Below are positions 27,418-36,575 of a stretch of DNA of 64,000 nt, piece by piece. The notes beneath the pieces are model-generated. The model did no database searches, was not told where the DNA came from, and was given only the letters and a program-made list of their open reading frames with translations. The stretch covers positions 1,550,001 to 1,614,000 of the forward strand of contig NZ_AP012327.1 in assembly GCF_001042615.1 (NCBI RefSeq), read 5' to 3'. A program made the position numbers and the translations under genes. The DNA comes from Bifidobacterium catenulatum subsp. kashiwanohense JCM 15439 = DSM 21854 (lineage in GTDB: Bacteria > Actinomycetota > Actinomycetes > Actinomycetales > Bifidobacteriaceae). The first letter of the stretch is position 1. Every line of letters begins with the position of its first letter.

Positions 27418-29904
27418 TCAGCTCTGGCGTGTCTTCTTAAAGTATGGGACAATACTCGGAATTTTCGGTACCAAACGCAAACACACCAAGAACACGAGCG
27501 CCGAAAGCGCCATTGCCACCGTCGTCGCAGCCAGCATCTGCCCGGTCGGCACCACCAGCGCAAAGAAATCCGCCACCGGTTTTACGAGCATGCCTCCGAA
27601 TCCAATTGTGGCAAAGGCCAATACCAATATGCCACGCCAAGAATGCAACGGCCTTGCCACACGTGCAAGCACAAACACTCCCATCATGAGCAGAATAATC
27701 GCGTTGACGCCACGCAGCATCGCCAACTGCGCACCCGAATCCTGCACATCCCACTTCATGAATATCGGCAGCAGCCACGACGTGGACAAAATCGACAATC
27801 CAACCGCCACACCGCAGGGCACAGCAAAATGCAGCACGCGTTTCAGAAATCCTGGAATATAACGACGTGTGTTCGGTGCCAACGCAAGAATGAACGCCGG
27901 AATGCCAATCGTCAATCCGCCCACATATGTGATGTGGCGAGGCAGATACGGAAATGGTATCTGCGTCAACACCACACCCAACGAAATCAGTGCGGAATAC
28001 ACGGTTTTCACGAGGAATAGGCTTGCCACACGTTCCATATTGGCCATGACCTGACGCCCTCGCGCCACCACATCGGGCAGATGTGAGAATTTCGAATCGA
28101 CAAGCACCACCTGCGCCACGGCCTTGGTGGCGGGAGCAGCATTGCCCATCGCAATACCCAGATCAGCCTCTTTGATGGCGAGCGCGTCGTTCACGCCGTC
28201 GCCGGTCATCGCCACCACATGCTCACCCGCATGCAATGCCTCCACGATCGCCTTTTTCTGATCGGGCAGCACACGCCCAAGCACATCCACGTTTTCCAGT
28301 ACTTGTGCCAGTTCCGTAATGTCGGCGGGCAATTCACGCGCGTCCATGAATCGTGGTTCATGTTCGCCAGTCAGATGCACTTTTCTTGCGATCGCGCCGA
28401 CGGTTACAGGATTATCGCCGGAGATGACGCGGCAACGCACGCCTTGTTCACGGAACCATGCAAGTGTTTCTTCGGCGTCGGCGCGAATATGTTCGGAACA
28501 GCACACCAATGCGATAGGGCGCGATGCCGGATTGAGTTTTGGATTGGTTTCGTAGTCGTCGGGCGCTGCACCGTCGATTCGTGCGACCAGCAGCACACGG
28601 TTGCCGTCGTTGGCGAAATCATTGACTTGCTTGAGTATGTCGGCATGGTCGCCATCGATTTGGGAAAGAATGACTTCCGGCGCACCCATCGTCCATACTG
28701 CATTGCCGTCATAGATCGAACTCCACTTTCGCGCCGACGAGAACGGTACTCGCGCCTCGACAGTGCCGTCCGCAAATCCCTGTTCCCGTAGTCCAGACAG
28801 AATCGCTTGCCCTGTACCATTGGGCTGTCCTTCGTTCGATAGGTCGAATAGAGCCTGTCTGACGTCATGCTCATTCACGTTGCCGCACATAATGCCGGAG
28901 CCTCGAGTATCCAGCAATTCCACGGAATCAAGTCGGATGGTGCCGTCGGTGACAGTACCGGTTTTGTCAAGGTTCAGGCAATCCACACGAGCGAGAGTCT
29001 CCACGGATTCCAACTCCTGCACCAGCGTGTTCTTACGTGCCAAACGAATGGCTGCGAGCGCAAAATTCAGCGAGGTGAGCAGCACCAGGCCTTCAGGAAT
29101 CATACCGACCACACCGGCCACTGCGGAAATGACCGCGGAACGCCATTCGCCGGTTGAAATGGCCACATTCCAGCCGCCAACAGTGCGTACCTGCGACCAG
29201 ATGAGCAGTACGCAGAGCGGCACCACCAGGAAGGTCATGAATTTCAGAATCGTGTTGATGCCCTTGTTGAGGTCAGATACGGTTTTCTTGTAGACCTTCG
29301 CCTGTGCGGTAAGTTTGGCCGCGTAACTGTGCTCTCCTACGGCGATGACTTTCACCAATGCCATGCCGGAGATGGCGGTGGATCCGGAGAAAATGTCGCA
29401 GCCTTCGCCTTTGCGTACGGTCCGTGATTCGCCGGTGAGCATGGATTCATCCAGTTCCAGTCCCCAAGTGTGCACGATCTGCGCATCCGCGGGTACCTGT
29501 TCGCCGGAGCGAATCCACATGAGATCACCGAGCACGATATCGTTGTGCGGTACTTCAACGTCTTTGCCGTCGCGATGCACAAGGTAATCGGAGGCCACCA
29601 GAATCGATAGTTTGTCAAGCGTACGTTTGGCTTTCAGCTCGGTACAGATGCCGATACCGGTATTGATGATGATGATCAGACCGAACACCGCATCTCTCCA
29701 CGACCCGGTGATCAGCACCATGACCATGGCGGCGAAAATGATGCCGTTGAACAGGGTGAACACGTTGGCTCGCACAATGTCGACAAGAGAACGCGAGGTC
29801 GATGCTTTGACTGTGTTATTCAGTCCGCTTTCTCTGAGGGCAATCACTTCGCCTTGTGTGAGCCCCGTCTCTTCGATGGGAGGCATTGTTCGACTTTCGC
29901 TCAT
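27418..29904 (-). CDS. P-type cation-transporting ATPase (CtpE-like)
   Basis: About 828 residues. The actuator TGES motif (SMLTGESRTV), the phosphorylation site LNLDKTGTVTDG (Asp near 313), the nucleotide-binding domain, the MTGDGVNDALAIKEADLGIAMG hinge and about ten membrane helices are present. Helix 4 carries VVGMIPEGL, and the P-domain and C-terminal helices resemble CtpE/CaxP-type calcium pumps rather than heavy-metal pumps; there is no N-terminal metal-binding domain and no CPx motif. The ATG at 29904 is preferred over one 18 codons upstream because the family starts near here. Calcium specificity is inference. Confidence 0.88.
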   Translation of the reverse strand: MSESRTMPPIEETGLTQGEVIALRESGLNNTVKASTSRSLVDIVRANVFTLFNGIIFAAMVMVLITGSWRDAVFGLIIIINTGIGICTELKAKRTLDKLSILVASDYLVHRDGKDVEVPHNDIVLGDLMWIRSGEQVPADAQIVHTWGLELDESMLTGESRTVRKGEGCDIFSGSTAISGMALVKVIAVGEHSYAAKLTAQAKVYKKTVSDLNKGINTILKFMTFLVVPLCVLLIWSQVRTVGGWNVAISTGEWRSAVISAVAGVVGMIPEGLVLLTSLNFALAAIRLARKNTLVQELESVETLARVDCLNLDKTGTVTDGTIRLDSVELLDTRGSGIMCGNVNEHDVRQALFDLSNEGQPNGTGQAILSGLREQGFADGTVEARVPFSSARKWSSIYDGNAVWTMGAPEVILSQIDGDHADILKQVNDFANDGNRVLLVARIDGAAPDDYETNPKLNPASRPIALVCCSEHIRADAEETLAWFREQGVRCRVISGDNPVTVGAIARKVHLTGEHEPRFMDARELPADITELAQVLENVDVLGRVLPDQKKAIVEALHAGEHVVAMTGDGVNDALAIKEADLGIAMGNAAPATKAVAQVVLVDSKFSHLPDVVARGRQVMANMERVASLFLVKTVYSALISLGVVLTQIPFPYLPRHITYVGGLTIGIPAFILALAPNTRRYIPGFLKRVLHFAVPCGVAVGLSILSTSWLLPIFMKWDVQDSGAQLAMLRGVNAIILLMMGVFVLARVARPLHSWRGILVLAFATIGFGGMLVKPVADFFALVVPTGQMLAATTVAMALSALVFLVCLRLVPKIPSIVPYFKKTRQS

Positions 29905-30040
29905 AATTGCCAGCCTACCGTCACAGTCCTGTTTTCTGGGCAACTTCTTGTGAAACACAGGTAAAATTCAGGGAATTTTCAGGGTACTCGCCGAGCGCTG
30001 ATTTGACATCCATCTCACGTAGGCGGGGCACAGAGCCATG

Positions 30041-30622
30041 TCAGTGGTCGATTGTAGTCACCAGCATCTCACGGTCGTGGGGATCGTTGTTGGCTACGGC
30101 CACGACCGCGTCGTCGAGCGGTGTCGCGTCGGTCATGCGGTCGTTGATGGTCATGGTCGCCGCATAGAGTTTGTTGTCTTCCGGCACGGCGATAGGATTG
30201 AGAAGCGCCACTGGAACGCCCGCTTTTCTTGCGGTCTCCAAAGCATCATTCCAGTTTTCGGCATTGGCTTCGTCCACGTCGATTCCTGCGACGACAATGA
30301 GGTCGGCCTTGCGTTGCGCCATGTCACGCACGCCTTGCTGCGCGGTGGATTGCGCGTCCACAGTGCCTGAAACGGTAATGTACACCGGCTTGAGTTTACC
30401 GGCTTCCATGGCATCCATTGCCATGGAATCGGAGGTGACATCATCCGATCCAATCATAGCTATGGACAGGCTGTCACGATCCTCCATGGAGTGTGCCACC
30501 GCAGTATCGGGAGATTGAGTATCCCCCACCGCGGCATTCGACGGCACGCAACCAGATAGCGCCGCGCAAGACAACGCAATCGCAGTCATTCCAAAAAACG
30601 CACGACGTGCGAATAATGGCAT
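30041..30622 (-). CDS. Lipoprotein with a half-size periplasmic-binding-protein fold
   Basis: 193 residues. The N-terminus MPLFARRAFFGMTAIALSCA ends in a lipobox ALSGC, giving a membrane-anchored lipoprotein. Residues about 55-165 resemble the N-terminal lobe of type 1 sugar-binding proteins (VSGTVDAQSTAQQGVRDMAQ, KADLIVVAGIDVDEANAENW and AGVPVALLNP). The second lobe is absent, so classic two-lobe ligand binding is unlikely. The start at 30622 is chosen for the signal peptide; it begins two bases after the upstream methyltransferase stop, suggesting coupled translation. Function unknown. Confidence 0.72.
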   Translation of the reverse strand: MPLFARRAFFGMTAIALSCAALSGCVPSNAAVGDTQSPDTAVAHSMEDRDSLSIAMIGSDDVTSDSMAMDAMEAGKLKPVYITVSGTVDAQSTAQQGVRDMAQRKADLIVVAGIDVDEANAENWNDALETARKAGVPVALLNPIAVPEDNKLYAATMTINDRMTDATPLDDAVVAVANNDPHDREMLVTTIDH

Positions 30623-30624
30623 GC

Positions 30625-31890
30625 TCACTGCTCGTGCTTTCTGAACAGCGCCACAGTCTCCACATGATGGGTCATGGGGTAAATATCGAACGCGCGAATA
30701 TCCGCCAATTCGTAGCCAAGTGACACGAGAGTGGCGGTATCTCTGGCGAGGCTTGCCGGATCGCATGCGATATAGACCGCGCTTTTCGCTTCGGCTTCGG
30801 CAATCTGCCTGCACACTTTCGCGCGAGCGCCGGCACGAGGTGGATCAAGCACCACCACATCTGGCTTGGCGAGATCATTGCGTACGTTGGCAAGTGTTTT
30901 CGCCACATCGCCCACACGCGCATCGACATTGCCCAGATGAATATGCCTCAAATTACGTTGCGCGTTCCTTACCGCGGTTTTGCCGCCTTCGACGCTCAAC
31001 ATGCGAGTGCGCTCCGCCGTCAGCGTGGCCAACGGCAGCGTGAACAGACCCGAACCGGAATACAAATCCCACAGGCATGCGGATTTGGCACCGTCAAGCT
31101 CGCCTCGTACCAAATCAATCACATGGTTGGTCAAAGCGATCGGCGCATGCCTATGCATTTGCCAGAAACCGCCTGCATCCACGTTGTATTCGAATTCATG
31201 GCCGGCAACAGTCACCTTTTCCGTGAGCTCACGGCTTCCAGCAACCACCTCGCCGTTCACAAGCACTGCGTAATTGTCTGAAATCGGCGCATTATCGCGA
31301 GGTTCCGGAACGGATAGACGAATCTGGGAACCTGGTTCGAAGCTCCCTTCCCACACATGCTCACGTTCGGCCACTTCCAGCAACGTACGGCTGGCCAACG
31401 GCATGGTATCAATCGGAACGCGCACATGCGTGCCCCGACGGCGCATCGACGGACGCCCGTCAACATCAGCAATCATCTCGATGCGAGTACGCCAATGCAG
31501 ACCTTGCTCCGCATCGTCTTCCGGCATACGCTCAATGGGCACTTCCACGTCGACGTGGCCAAGTCTTGCCATCTGTTCGGCCACCGACGTGGCTTTCCAC
31601 TTCAGTTGCCCGGCAAGCGACACATGCACCAAGTCAGCGCCGCCGACACCACCGCCCATGGCAAGGGGGCCGGCCAACGACCATATTGGATCAGTACGGT
31701 CTTCGCTCGCTTCGAGCACTTCCACCACTTCGCCTGTCCAGAAGCGGTCCTCACGATCATGCGGCTCGTCCAATGCGACACGGACCAGTTCGCCAGGCAA
31801 TGCAAATCGCACGAACACAACACGTCCGTCAATATGACCGACGCAACGGCCCTGGTCGGCGTACCGTTCAATGCGGATGGTCGATTCCAT
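30625..31890 (-). CDS. RNA 5-methyluridine methyltransferase, TrmA/RumA family
   Basis: 421 residues: an N-terminal TRAM domain (about 1-60, IRIERYADQGRCVGHIDGRV) and a SAM-dependent methyltransferase domain with DLYSGSGLFTLPLA, VVLDPPRAGARAKV and the catalytic-Cys motif YIACDPASLARD; the ending MTHHVETVALFR is typical. The four iron-sulfur cysteines of E. coli RlmD are not seen. The target could be tRNA U54 or a 23S rRNA uridine. Its first base is the last base of the DUF3159 stop. DUF3710, DUF3159 and a TrmA-type protein are neighbours in other actinobacteria too. Confidence 0.9.
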   Translation of the reverse strand: MESTIRIERYADQGRCVGHIDGRVVFVRFALPGELVRVALDEPHDREDRFWTGEVVEVLEASEDRTDPIWSLAGPLAMGGGVGGADLVHVSLAGQLKWKATSVAEQMARLGHVDVEVPIERMPEDDAEQGLHWRTRIEMIADVDGRPSMRRRGTHVRVPIDTMPLASRTLLEVAEREHVWEGSFEPGSQIRLSVPEPRDNAPISDNYAVLVNGEVVAGSRELTEKVTVAGHEFEYNVDAGGFWQMHRHAPIALTNHVIDLVRGELDGAKSACLWDLYSGSGLFTLPLATLTAERTRMLSVEGGKTAVRNAQRNLRHIHLGNVDARVGDVAKTLANVRNDLAKPDVVVLDPPRAGARAKVCRQIAEAEAKSAVYIACDPASLARDTATLVSLGYELADIRAFDIYPMTHHVETVALFRKHEQ

Positions 31891-32636
31891 CAGTGCTCTT
31901 CCCTCGTTTCGGTGTTTTGTGCTACCTCAGCATCGCCTTCAGAAGTTTCCTGCACCATCTTATGCCGGTGCATTGGCGTCGCCACGATCAGATACGAAGC
32001 CCAAATCGCGAGCGCCCAGAACGGAATGCCCATCAGCAGACGCGCCGTTCCCAGCCAGCCAACGTGATTGCCGAGATAGAGCGGCACCTGCACGATCAGA
32101 CGTAGCGAGAACACCCCAATCCACAGCGCGGTGATGATGGTATAGGCACGATTGAGCGCCTTGTCACCTCGCCAATCGGCAAGCCAGACACGAAAATGCT
32201 CGGTCGGTAGCGTTCTGATGAACTCGATGACCAATCCTAAGCCAGGCACTCGGGCCAGCAGTGAAATCGTCAGCAAAACAACGTAAAAGGCGTTGGTAAG
32301 GAATCCGAACATGTAATAGTTACGAGCTTCGTGACTGTTCCATGCCCAAATCAGGCAGATACCTACTGCCAGCAGGCCTGATACCGATCCCATGACGGAC
32401 TGTCGTTGGCACAGGCGCACGATCACCTGCAGCACGGCCAACGCCGCGGACACGCCGATGGTCAGTTGCAAATTGGATGTGATGATGAACAACACCACGA
32501 ACACGACGCCCGGCAGTATCGATTCGATAACGCCCCTCGGACCGCCAATGGCGTCGATCACGGAAAAATCGTCAGTATTACCGGCGTCGGCAAGCGCACC
32601 AAGACCGGTTCGTTTTTTCGCTTCAGTTTCAGCCAT
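31890..32636 (-). CDS. DUF3159 membrane protein
   Basis: 248 residues, with five or six hydrophobic helices and a conserved N-terminal segment IDAIGGPRGVIESILPGVVF. The region LIEFIRTLPTEHFRVW-like, here EFIRTLPTEHFRVWLADWRG, is typical of DUF3159 proteins, which are restricted to actinobacteria and of unknown function. It lies 26 bases after DUF3710 and shares one base with the methyltransferase start. No clear ribosome site precedes the ATG, consistent with translational coupling. Confidence 0.88.
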   Translation of the reverse strand: MAETEAKKRTGLGALADAGNTDDFSVIDAIGGPRGVIESILPGVVFVVLFIITSNLQLTIGVSAALAVLQVIVRLCQRQSVMGSVSGLLAVGICLIWAWNSHEARNYYMFGFLTNAFYVVLLTISLLARVPGLGLVIEFIRTLPTEHFRVWLADWRGDKALNRAYTIITALWIGVFSLRLIVQVPLYLGNHVGWLGTARLLMGIPFWALAIWASYLIVATPMHRHKMVQETSEGDAEVAQNTETREEH

Positions 32637-32662
32637 ACGTATTAGCTATCGGTTCAAGTGGC

Positions 32663-33493
32663 TCAGCGCACTTCAGAGAACATCGGTCCACGAGACAGCG
32701 TGGTCTTGACCTCAACCTGCTGGTCGGAGTCGAATGGACCCTTCGGCTTGCCTGGAATCTCAGTCTTCTGCTCAGCCTCTTCCGCAGCGGCCTTTGCCGC
32801 CTTGCGTTCGGCTGGAGCGACTGGCGGATGCATAGGAATAAGGTCACGCGGCGCCAACGGATCATCGCCTCGTTCCACCACAATATCGGCGAAGAACTGG
32901 TTCAATGCCTTTGCTTCCTCACCCTCAGGATCGGTGGCAGCCTTGCCGGAGAAGATGCCACGTAGCATCCAACGCGGACCGTCGACGCCTACGATGCGGG
33001 TAAGCACCTTGCGTCCGCCCTTGACGGTAACCGGCAATGCCAGTTCGGTGCCGAACACGCCTTCGACTTCCTTCGCGTCCTTGTTGGCTTCAATCAGGTC
33101 GGCACGAACGTCATCCCACAATCCGAGCGTCTTCGGGGCTGCGAATGCCTCAATCTCCACGCTGGAGGAACCGTAGGTGATGGTGGTGCCAAGAACCTGC
33201 TGGGTGGCACGGTTGGCCTTCACGCGCAATTCAATGCCTCTCAGGAACGGCAGATAATACGATCCCATATCGAGGTACTCATCGTAGTCGGGAACGTTCT
33301 CATCTTCCACATCCCACGGACCACGCTCGTCACCGCGGCCCTCGTATTCAGCGGAAGACTCCGGAAGCGCCACGACTTCCTGAGCTTCGTCAACGTTTTC
33401 AGCTGCGTCAACAGCCTCTTCGTTTTCTTCGGCGGCCGCTTCAAGAGCTTCCTCGCTCTGATGCTTCTTCTTACCGAATCCAAACAATCCCAT
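32663..33493 (-). CDS. DUF3710 family protein
   Basis: About 276 residues. After the short basic start MGLFGFGKKKH comes an acidic linker (about 12-70) and then the DUF3710 domain (about 75-240), with GPWDVEDENVPD, DMGSYYLPFLRGIELRVK and RIVGVDGPRWMLRGIFSGKA. Conserved in actinobacteria, usually near dut and DUF3159; function unknown. GAGGAA six to seven bases ahead of 33493 fixes the start; an ATG four codons upstream is less likely. Confidence 0.88.
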   Translation of the reverse strand: MGLFGFGKKKHQSEEALEAAAEENEEAVDAAENVDEAQEVVALPESSAEYEGRGDERGPWDVEDENVPDYDEYLDMGSYYLPFLRGIELRVKANRATQQVLGTTITYGSSSVEIEAFAAPKTLGLWDDVRADLIEANKDAKEVEGVFGTELALPVTVKGGRKVLTRIVGVDGPRWMLRGIFSGKAATDPEGEEAKALNQFFADIVVERGDDPLAPRDLIPMHPPVAPAERKAAKAAAEEAEQKTEIPGKPKGPFDSDQQVEVKTTLSRGPMFSEVR

Positions 33494-33610
33494 GATGTTC
33501 CTCATTTCATAACGGTTGCAACCGTGACAAGCCTAGCACCCATGCTTAATATGAGCTGGGAATCGGAGCGTGATATTCCAATTCCCAGTCTGTTCACGGT
33601 AAGAGATGGC

Positions 33611-34471
33611 TTAAATGTCATACATAATGCTGAGCGGCGCATGATCGGACCAGCGCAGGTCGTAGGTCGGAGCCTTATCGATCACGAATCCGCAGGCCGT
33701 TTCCGCCAGTTCCGGTGTTGCGAACTGATAGTCGATTCTCCAGCCGACATTGTTGTCGAATGCACGACCGCGCTGGCTCCACCATGTGTACGGCCCTTGG
33801 ATATCTCCGGCGAGATCACGCATCACATCCACAAATTCCAGTTCTCCCAACCATTTGTCCACATAGGCGCGTTCCTCGGAAAGGAATCCGGCATGCGTTT
33901 CGTTGGCTTTGGCGTTTTTGATGTCGAGCGGCGTGTGTGCGATGTTGAAATCACCGCAGAGCACCGCTTGTTTTCCGCCGTGTGCCGCCTCGTCACGCAA
34001 CTGTTCCATGCGTGCCAGCATGGTGTCGAGGAAACGGTACTTCTGCTTCATTTTTTCCGGATCATCGGTATTTCCCGCATGCACATACACGCAGGTCACG
34101 GTAATGACATAGCCTTGCGGAGTTTGCACGTCCGCTTCGATCCAGCGTCCGGAATCGACGTCTTCCTCAAGTCCCGGCAAACCATACCGCTTTTCGACAA
34201 CAGGCAATGTCGACAGTAAACCGACGCCGGCACGCCCTTTGATACGGCAGATTTCGTTCATGCGATTGAGTTCGCTTTGGTCATCGACGCGTCCGGCGGT
34301 CGCGTATTCGAAACCGAATTCGTCGAAGATGGGATCGATTTCGTTTTGGGGGGCACGTACCTCCTGCATGCACCATACGTCCGGCGTGTTTTTCGCAGCC
34401 CATTGCTCGATGCCTTTGCGTTTCGCCGCGCGGATTCCATTCACATTCGAAGTCGTGATTGTGATCGTCAT
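33611..34471 (-). CDS. xthA: Exodeoxyribonuclease III (AP endonuclease)
   Basis: 286-residue EEP-fold nuclease for base-excision repair: cuts 5' of abasic sites and has 3'-5' exonuclease activity. Motifs are TSNVNGIRAA, VWCMQEVRAP (metal-binding Glu), VYVHAGN, LCGDFNIAHTPLDI and WRIDYQFAT with the catalytic end RWSDHAPL. No ribosome site precedes the ATG, but TACTCT ends eight bases upstream, as in the suspected leaderless genes here. The dpp terminator lies immediately upstream. Confidence 0.93.
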   Translation of the reverse strand: MTITITTSNVNGIRAAKRKGIEQWAAKNTPDVWCMQEVRAPQNEIDPIFDEFGFEYATAGRVDDQSELNRMNEICRIKGRAGVGLLSTLPVVEKRYGLPGLEEDVDSGRWIEADVQTPQGYVITVTCVYVHAGNTDDPEKMKQKYRFLDTMLARMEQLRDEAAHGGKQAVLCGDFNIAHTPLDIKNAKANETHAGFLSEERAYVDKWLGELEFVDVMRDLAGDIQGPYTWWSQRGRAFDNNVGWRIDYQFATPELAETACGFVIDKAPTYDLRWSDHAPLSIMYDI

Positions 34472-34498
34472 AACGTCTTAGAGTAGCCGGAATACAAG

Positions 34499-34527
34499 AA
34501 AACCTCCCTCGGAGGGAGGGAGGTTTT
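34499..34527 (-). terminator. Terminator of the dppB-dppC-dppDF operon
   Basis: AAAACCTCCCTC and GAGGGAGGTTTT make a perfect 12-bp stem with a GGAGG loop; the minus strand ends in a T-run and CTTG. It follows the dppDF stop by 18 bases. Confidence 0.9.
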
Positions 34528-34544
34528 CCAGACGGCGGACGCGA

Positions 34545-36554
34545 TCAGTCGAGTCCGAGCTGCAGCTTGCCGCCCGGGATGGCGTCCAGCAGATCGCGAG
34601 TGTACTGCTTCTTCGGATGGTCGAAGACCTCGTCGGTGGTGGCGTGTTCCACCAGCTTACCGTGCTGCATCACCACGACTTCGTCGGCGATCTGGCGTAC
34701 CACCGCCAGATCATGGGTGATGAACAGGTAGCTCAGTCCCTTTTCCGCCTGCAGGTCGTTGAGCAGGCGAAGCACCTGGTCCTGCACCAGCACGTCCAAT
34801 GCGGAGACGGCTTCGTCGCAGACGATCACATCCGGGTCGAGGGCCATGGCGCGCGCGATGGCGATGCGCTGCCTTTGGCCGCCGGAAAGCTCGTTCGGGT
34901 AACGGTTCATCACCGATTCCGGCAGTTCCACCATGTCGATGAGTTCACGCACGCGCTTGGCACGGCTCTTCTTGTCTCCGATGCCGTGGATGCGCAACGG
35001 CTCCTCGATAGACCGGTAGATGGAGTACATGGGATCGAGCGATCCGTACGGGTTCTGGAATACCGGCTGCACGTGACGTCGGAAGTCAAGCAGCTCCTTG
35101 CCTTTGAAGCCGGAGATGTCCCTGCCGTCATAGGTGACGGTGCCGGCGGTTGGTTCGAGCAGCTTCAGCACCATGTTGGCCACGGTGGACTTGCCGGAAC
35201 CGGATTCGCCGACGATGGCCAGCGTGGTACCCTTCTTGATGGAGAAGCTCACATCGTCGACCGCCTTGAACATCTCCTTCTTGCGCGGCAGCTTGAATTC
35301 CTTGGTCAGGTGGTCCACCGTGATGATGGCTTCGCCCTTCTTCAGGGAATCCTCGTTCACCGCGTGTTCCATGACCGCGGTGGCATCGCCGCCATGCTCC
35401 TTGACGGAGATAATGCGCTGAGAGGCCAAGGACGGCGCCGCGGCGACCAGACGCTTGGCGTATGGATGCTGCGGATGCTGCAGCACTTCCAGGGAAGGAC
35501 CGGATTCCACGACCTGGCCCTTGTACATGACCACGATGTGCTGGGCGCGTTCCGCGGCCAGACCGAGATCGTGGGTGATGAACAGCACCGCGGTTCCCAG
35601 GGAATCGGTCAGCATGTGCAGATGGTCGAGGATCTTCTTCTGCACGGTCACGTCGAGCGCGGAGGTCGGCTCGTCGGCGATGAGCAGTTCCGGACGGCAG
35701 GCCAGACCGATGGCGATCAACGCGCGCTGGCGCATGCCGCCGGAGAATTCGTGCGGGAACTGGCGGGCACGGGTGGCGGCGTCAGGCAGGCCGGCCTCGG
35801 ACAGCAGACCGGCGATGCGGTCGTCCATGGTGGAGCCGACCACATACTTCTTGGCGATGTACCATGCGTCATCGTCCTTCACACCGGCTTTGATCAGGCC
35901 ATCAGCCACACGCCAGCGGGTTTCGGATCCCGGAACCCATTCCTCGGCGAACCGGGCCATGATCTTGTCAAGTTCGTCACCGCTCTTGCCGATCTTGACA
36001 AGAGCTTCCTTGGCTGCGGCGGTCAGATCAGGCAGTTCCTTGGAGCCGAGGAAGGTCTCGTCGTCATTGCCCTTGAGCTCCACTTCGTCGCCGGCCAAAG
36101 CCTTGGCGAATTCGGAACGCTTTTCGTGGTCGATGTCCATGTTGTTGGCCACCAACGCTTCCTTGACCTGGGTGCCGATGCGCCACACCGGGTTCAGGTT
36201 GCTCATCGGATCCTGCGGGACAAGACCCATCTTGTTGCCACGGAGCTTGTCGAAGTCCTTCTGCTTGAAGCCGGAGATCTCCTGTCCATCAAGCTTGATG
36301 GAGCCGCCGACAACATGGCCGGTTCCCGGAAGCAGGCCAAGCACGGCCATGGCGGAGGTGGACTTGCCGGAACCGGATTCGCCGACGATGGCCACCCACT
36401 GGCCAGGATACACGCTGAAGGACGAGTTGCGCACGGCATGCACGGCCTTGCCTTCATCGGTGGTGAAGTCAACCTGAAGGTTCTTGACCTCCAATAGCGG
36501 CTCGTGGGCGCGCTGCATGGCCTCGAGATTGTTCTCGGTATTCATTTCAGTCAT
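34545..36554 (-). CDS. Peptide ABC transporter ATPase, fused DppD-DppF
   Basis: About 669 residues carrying two complete ATPase domains, each with Walker A GESGSGKST. The first has signature FSGGMRQRALIAIGLA and Walker B ELLIADEPTSALD; the second has LSGGQRQRIAIARAMA and DVIVCDEAVSALD. Each is followed by the oligopeptide C-terminal segment (HPYAKRL; KKQYTRDLL). The first domain holds an insertion of about 130 residues between the Q-loop VPQDPMSNLNP and the signature, rich in charged residues. The fusion replaces separate dppD and dppF. The start at 36554 has AAGGGA upstream. It ends the importer operon. Confidence 0.93.
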   Translation of the reverse strand: MTEMNTENNLEAMQRAHEPLLEVKNLQVDFTTDEGKAVHAVRNSSFSVYPGQWVAIVGESGSGKSTSAMAVLGLLPGTGHVVGGSIKLDGQEISGFKQKDFDKLRGNKMGLVPQDPMSNLNPVWRIGTQVKEALVANNMDIDHEKRSEFAKALAGDEVELKGNDDETFLGSKELPDLTAAAKEALVKIGKSGDELDKIMARFAEEWVPGSETRWRVADGLIKAGVKDDDAWYIAKKYVVGSTMDDRIAGLLSEAGLPDAATRARQFPHEFSGGMRQRALIAIGLACRPELLIADEPTSALDVTVQKKILDHLHMLTDSLGTAVLFITHDLGLAAERAQHIVVMYKGQVVESGPSLEVLQHPQHPYAKRLVAAAPSLASQRIISVKEHGGDATAVMEHAVNEDSLKKGEAIITVDHLTKEFKLPRKKEMFKAVDDVSFSIKKGTTLAIVGESGSGKSTVANMVLKLLEPTAGTVTYDGRDISGFKGKELLDFRRHVQPVFQNPYGSLDPMYSIYRSIEEPLRIHGIGDKKSRAKRVRELIDMVELPESVMNRYPNELSGGQRQRIAIARAMALDPDVIVCDEAVSALDVLVQDQVLRLLNDLQAEKGLSYLFITHDLAVVRQIADEVVVMQHGKLVEHATTDEVFDHPKKQYTRDLLDAIPGGKLQLGLD

Positions 36555-36575
36555 CGAATATCCCTTCACTTACAC

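Noticed and set aside
25891..28020. 709-codon open frame antisense to acnA and the P-type ATPase
   Set aside because: Crosses two well-supported genes and their gap on the other strand; no recognisable protein sequence.
34617..36497. 626-codon open frame antisense to the dppDF gene
   Set aside because: It mirrors the whole peptide-ATPase gene, has no ribosome site and no family likeness; long antisense frames are common in GC-rich coding DNA.
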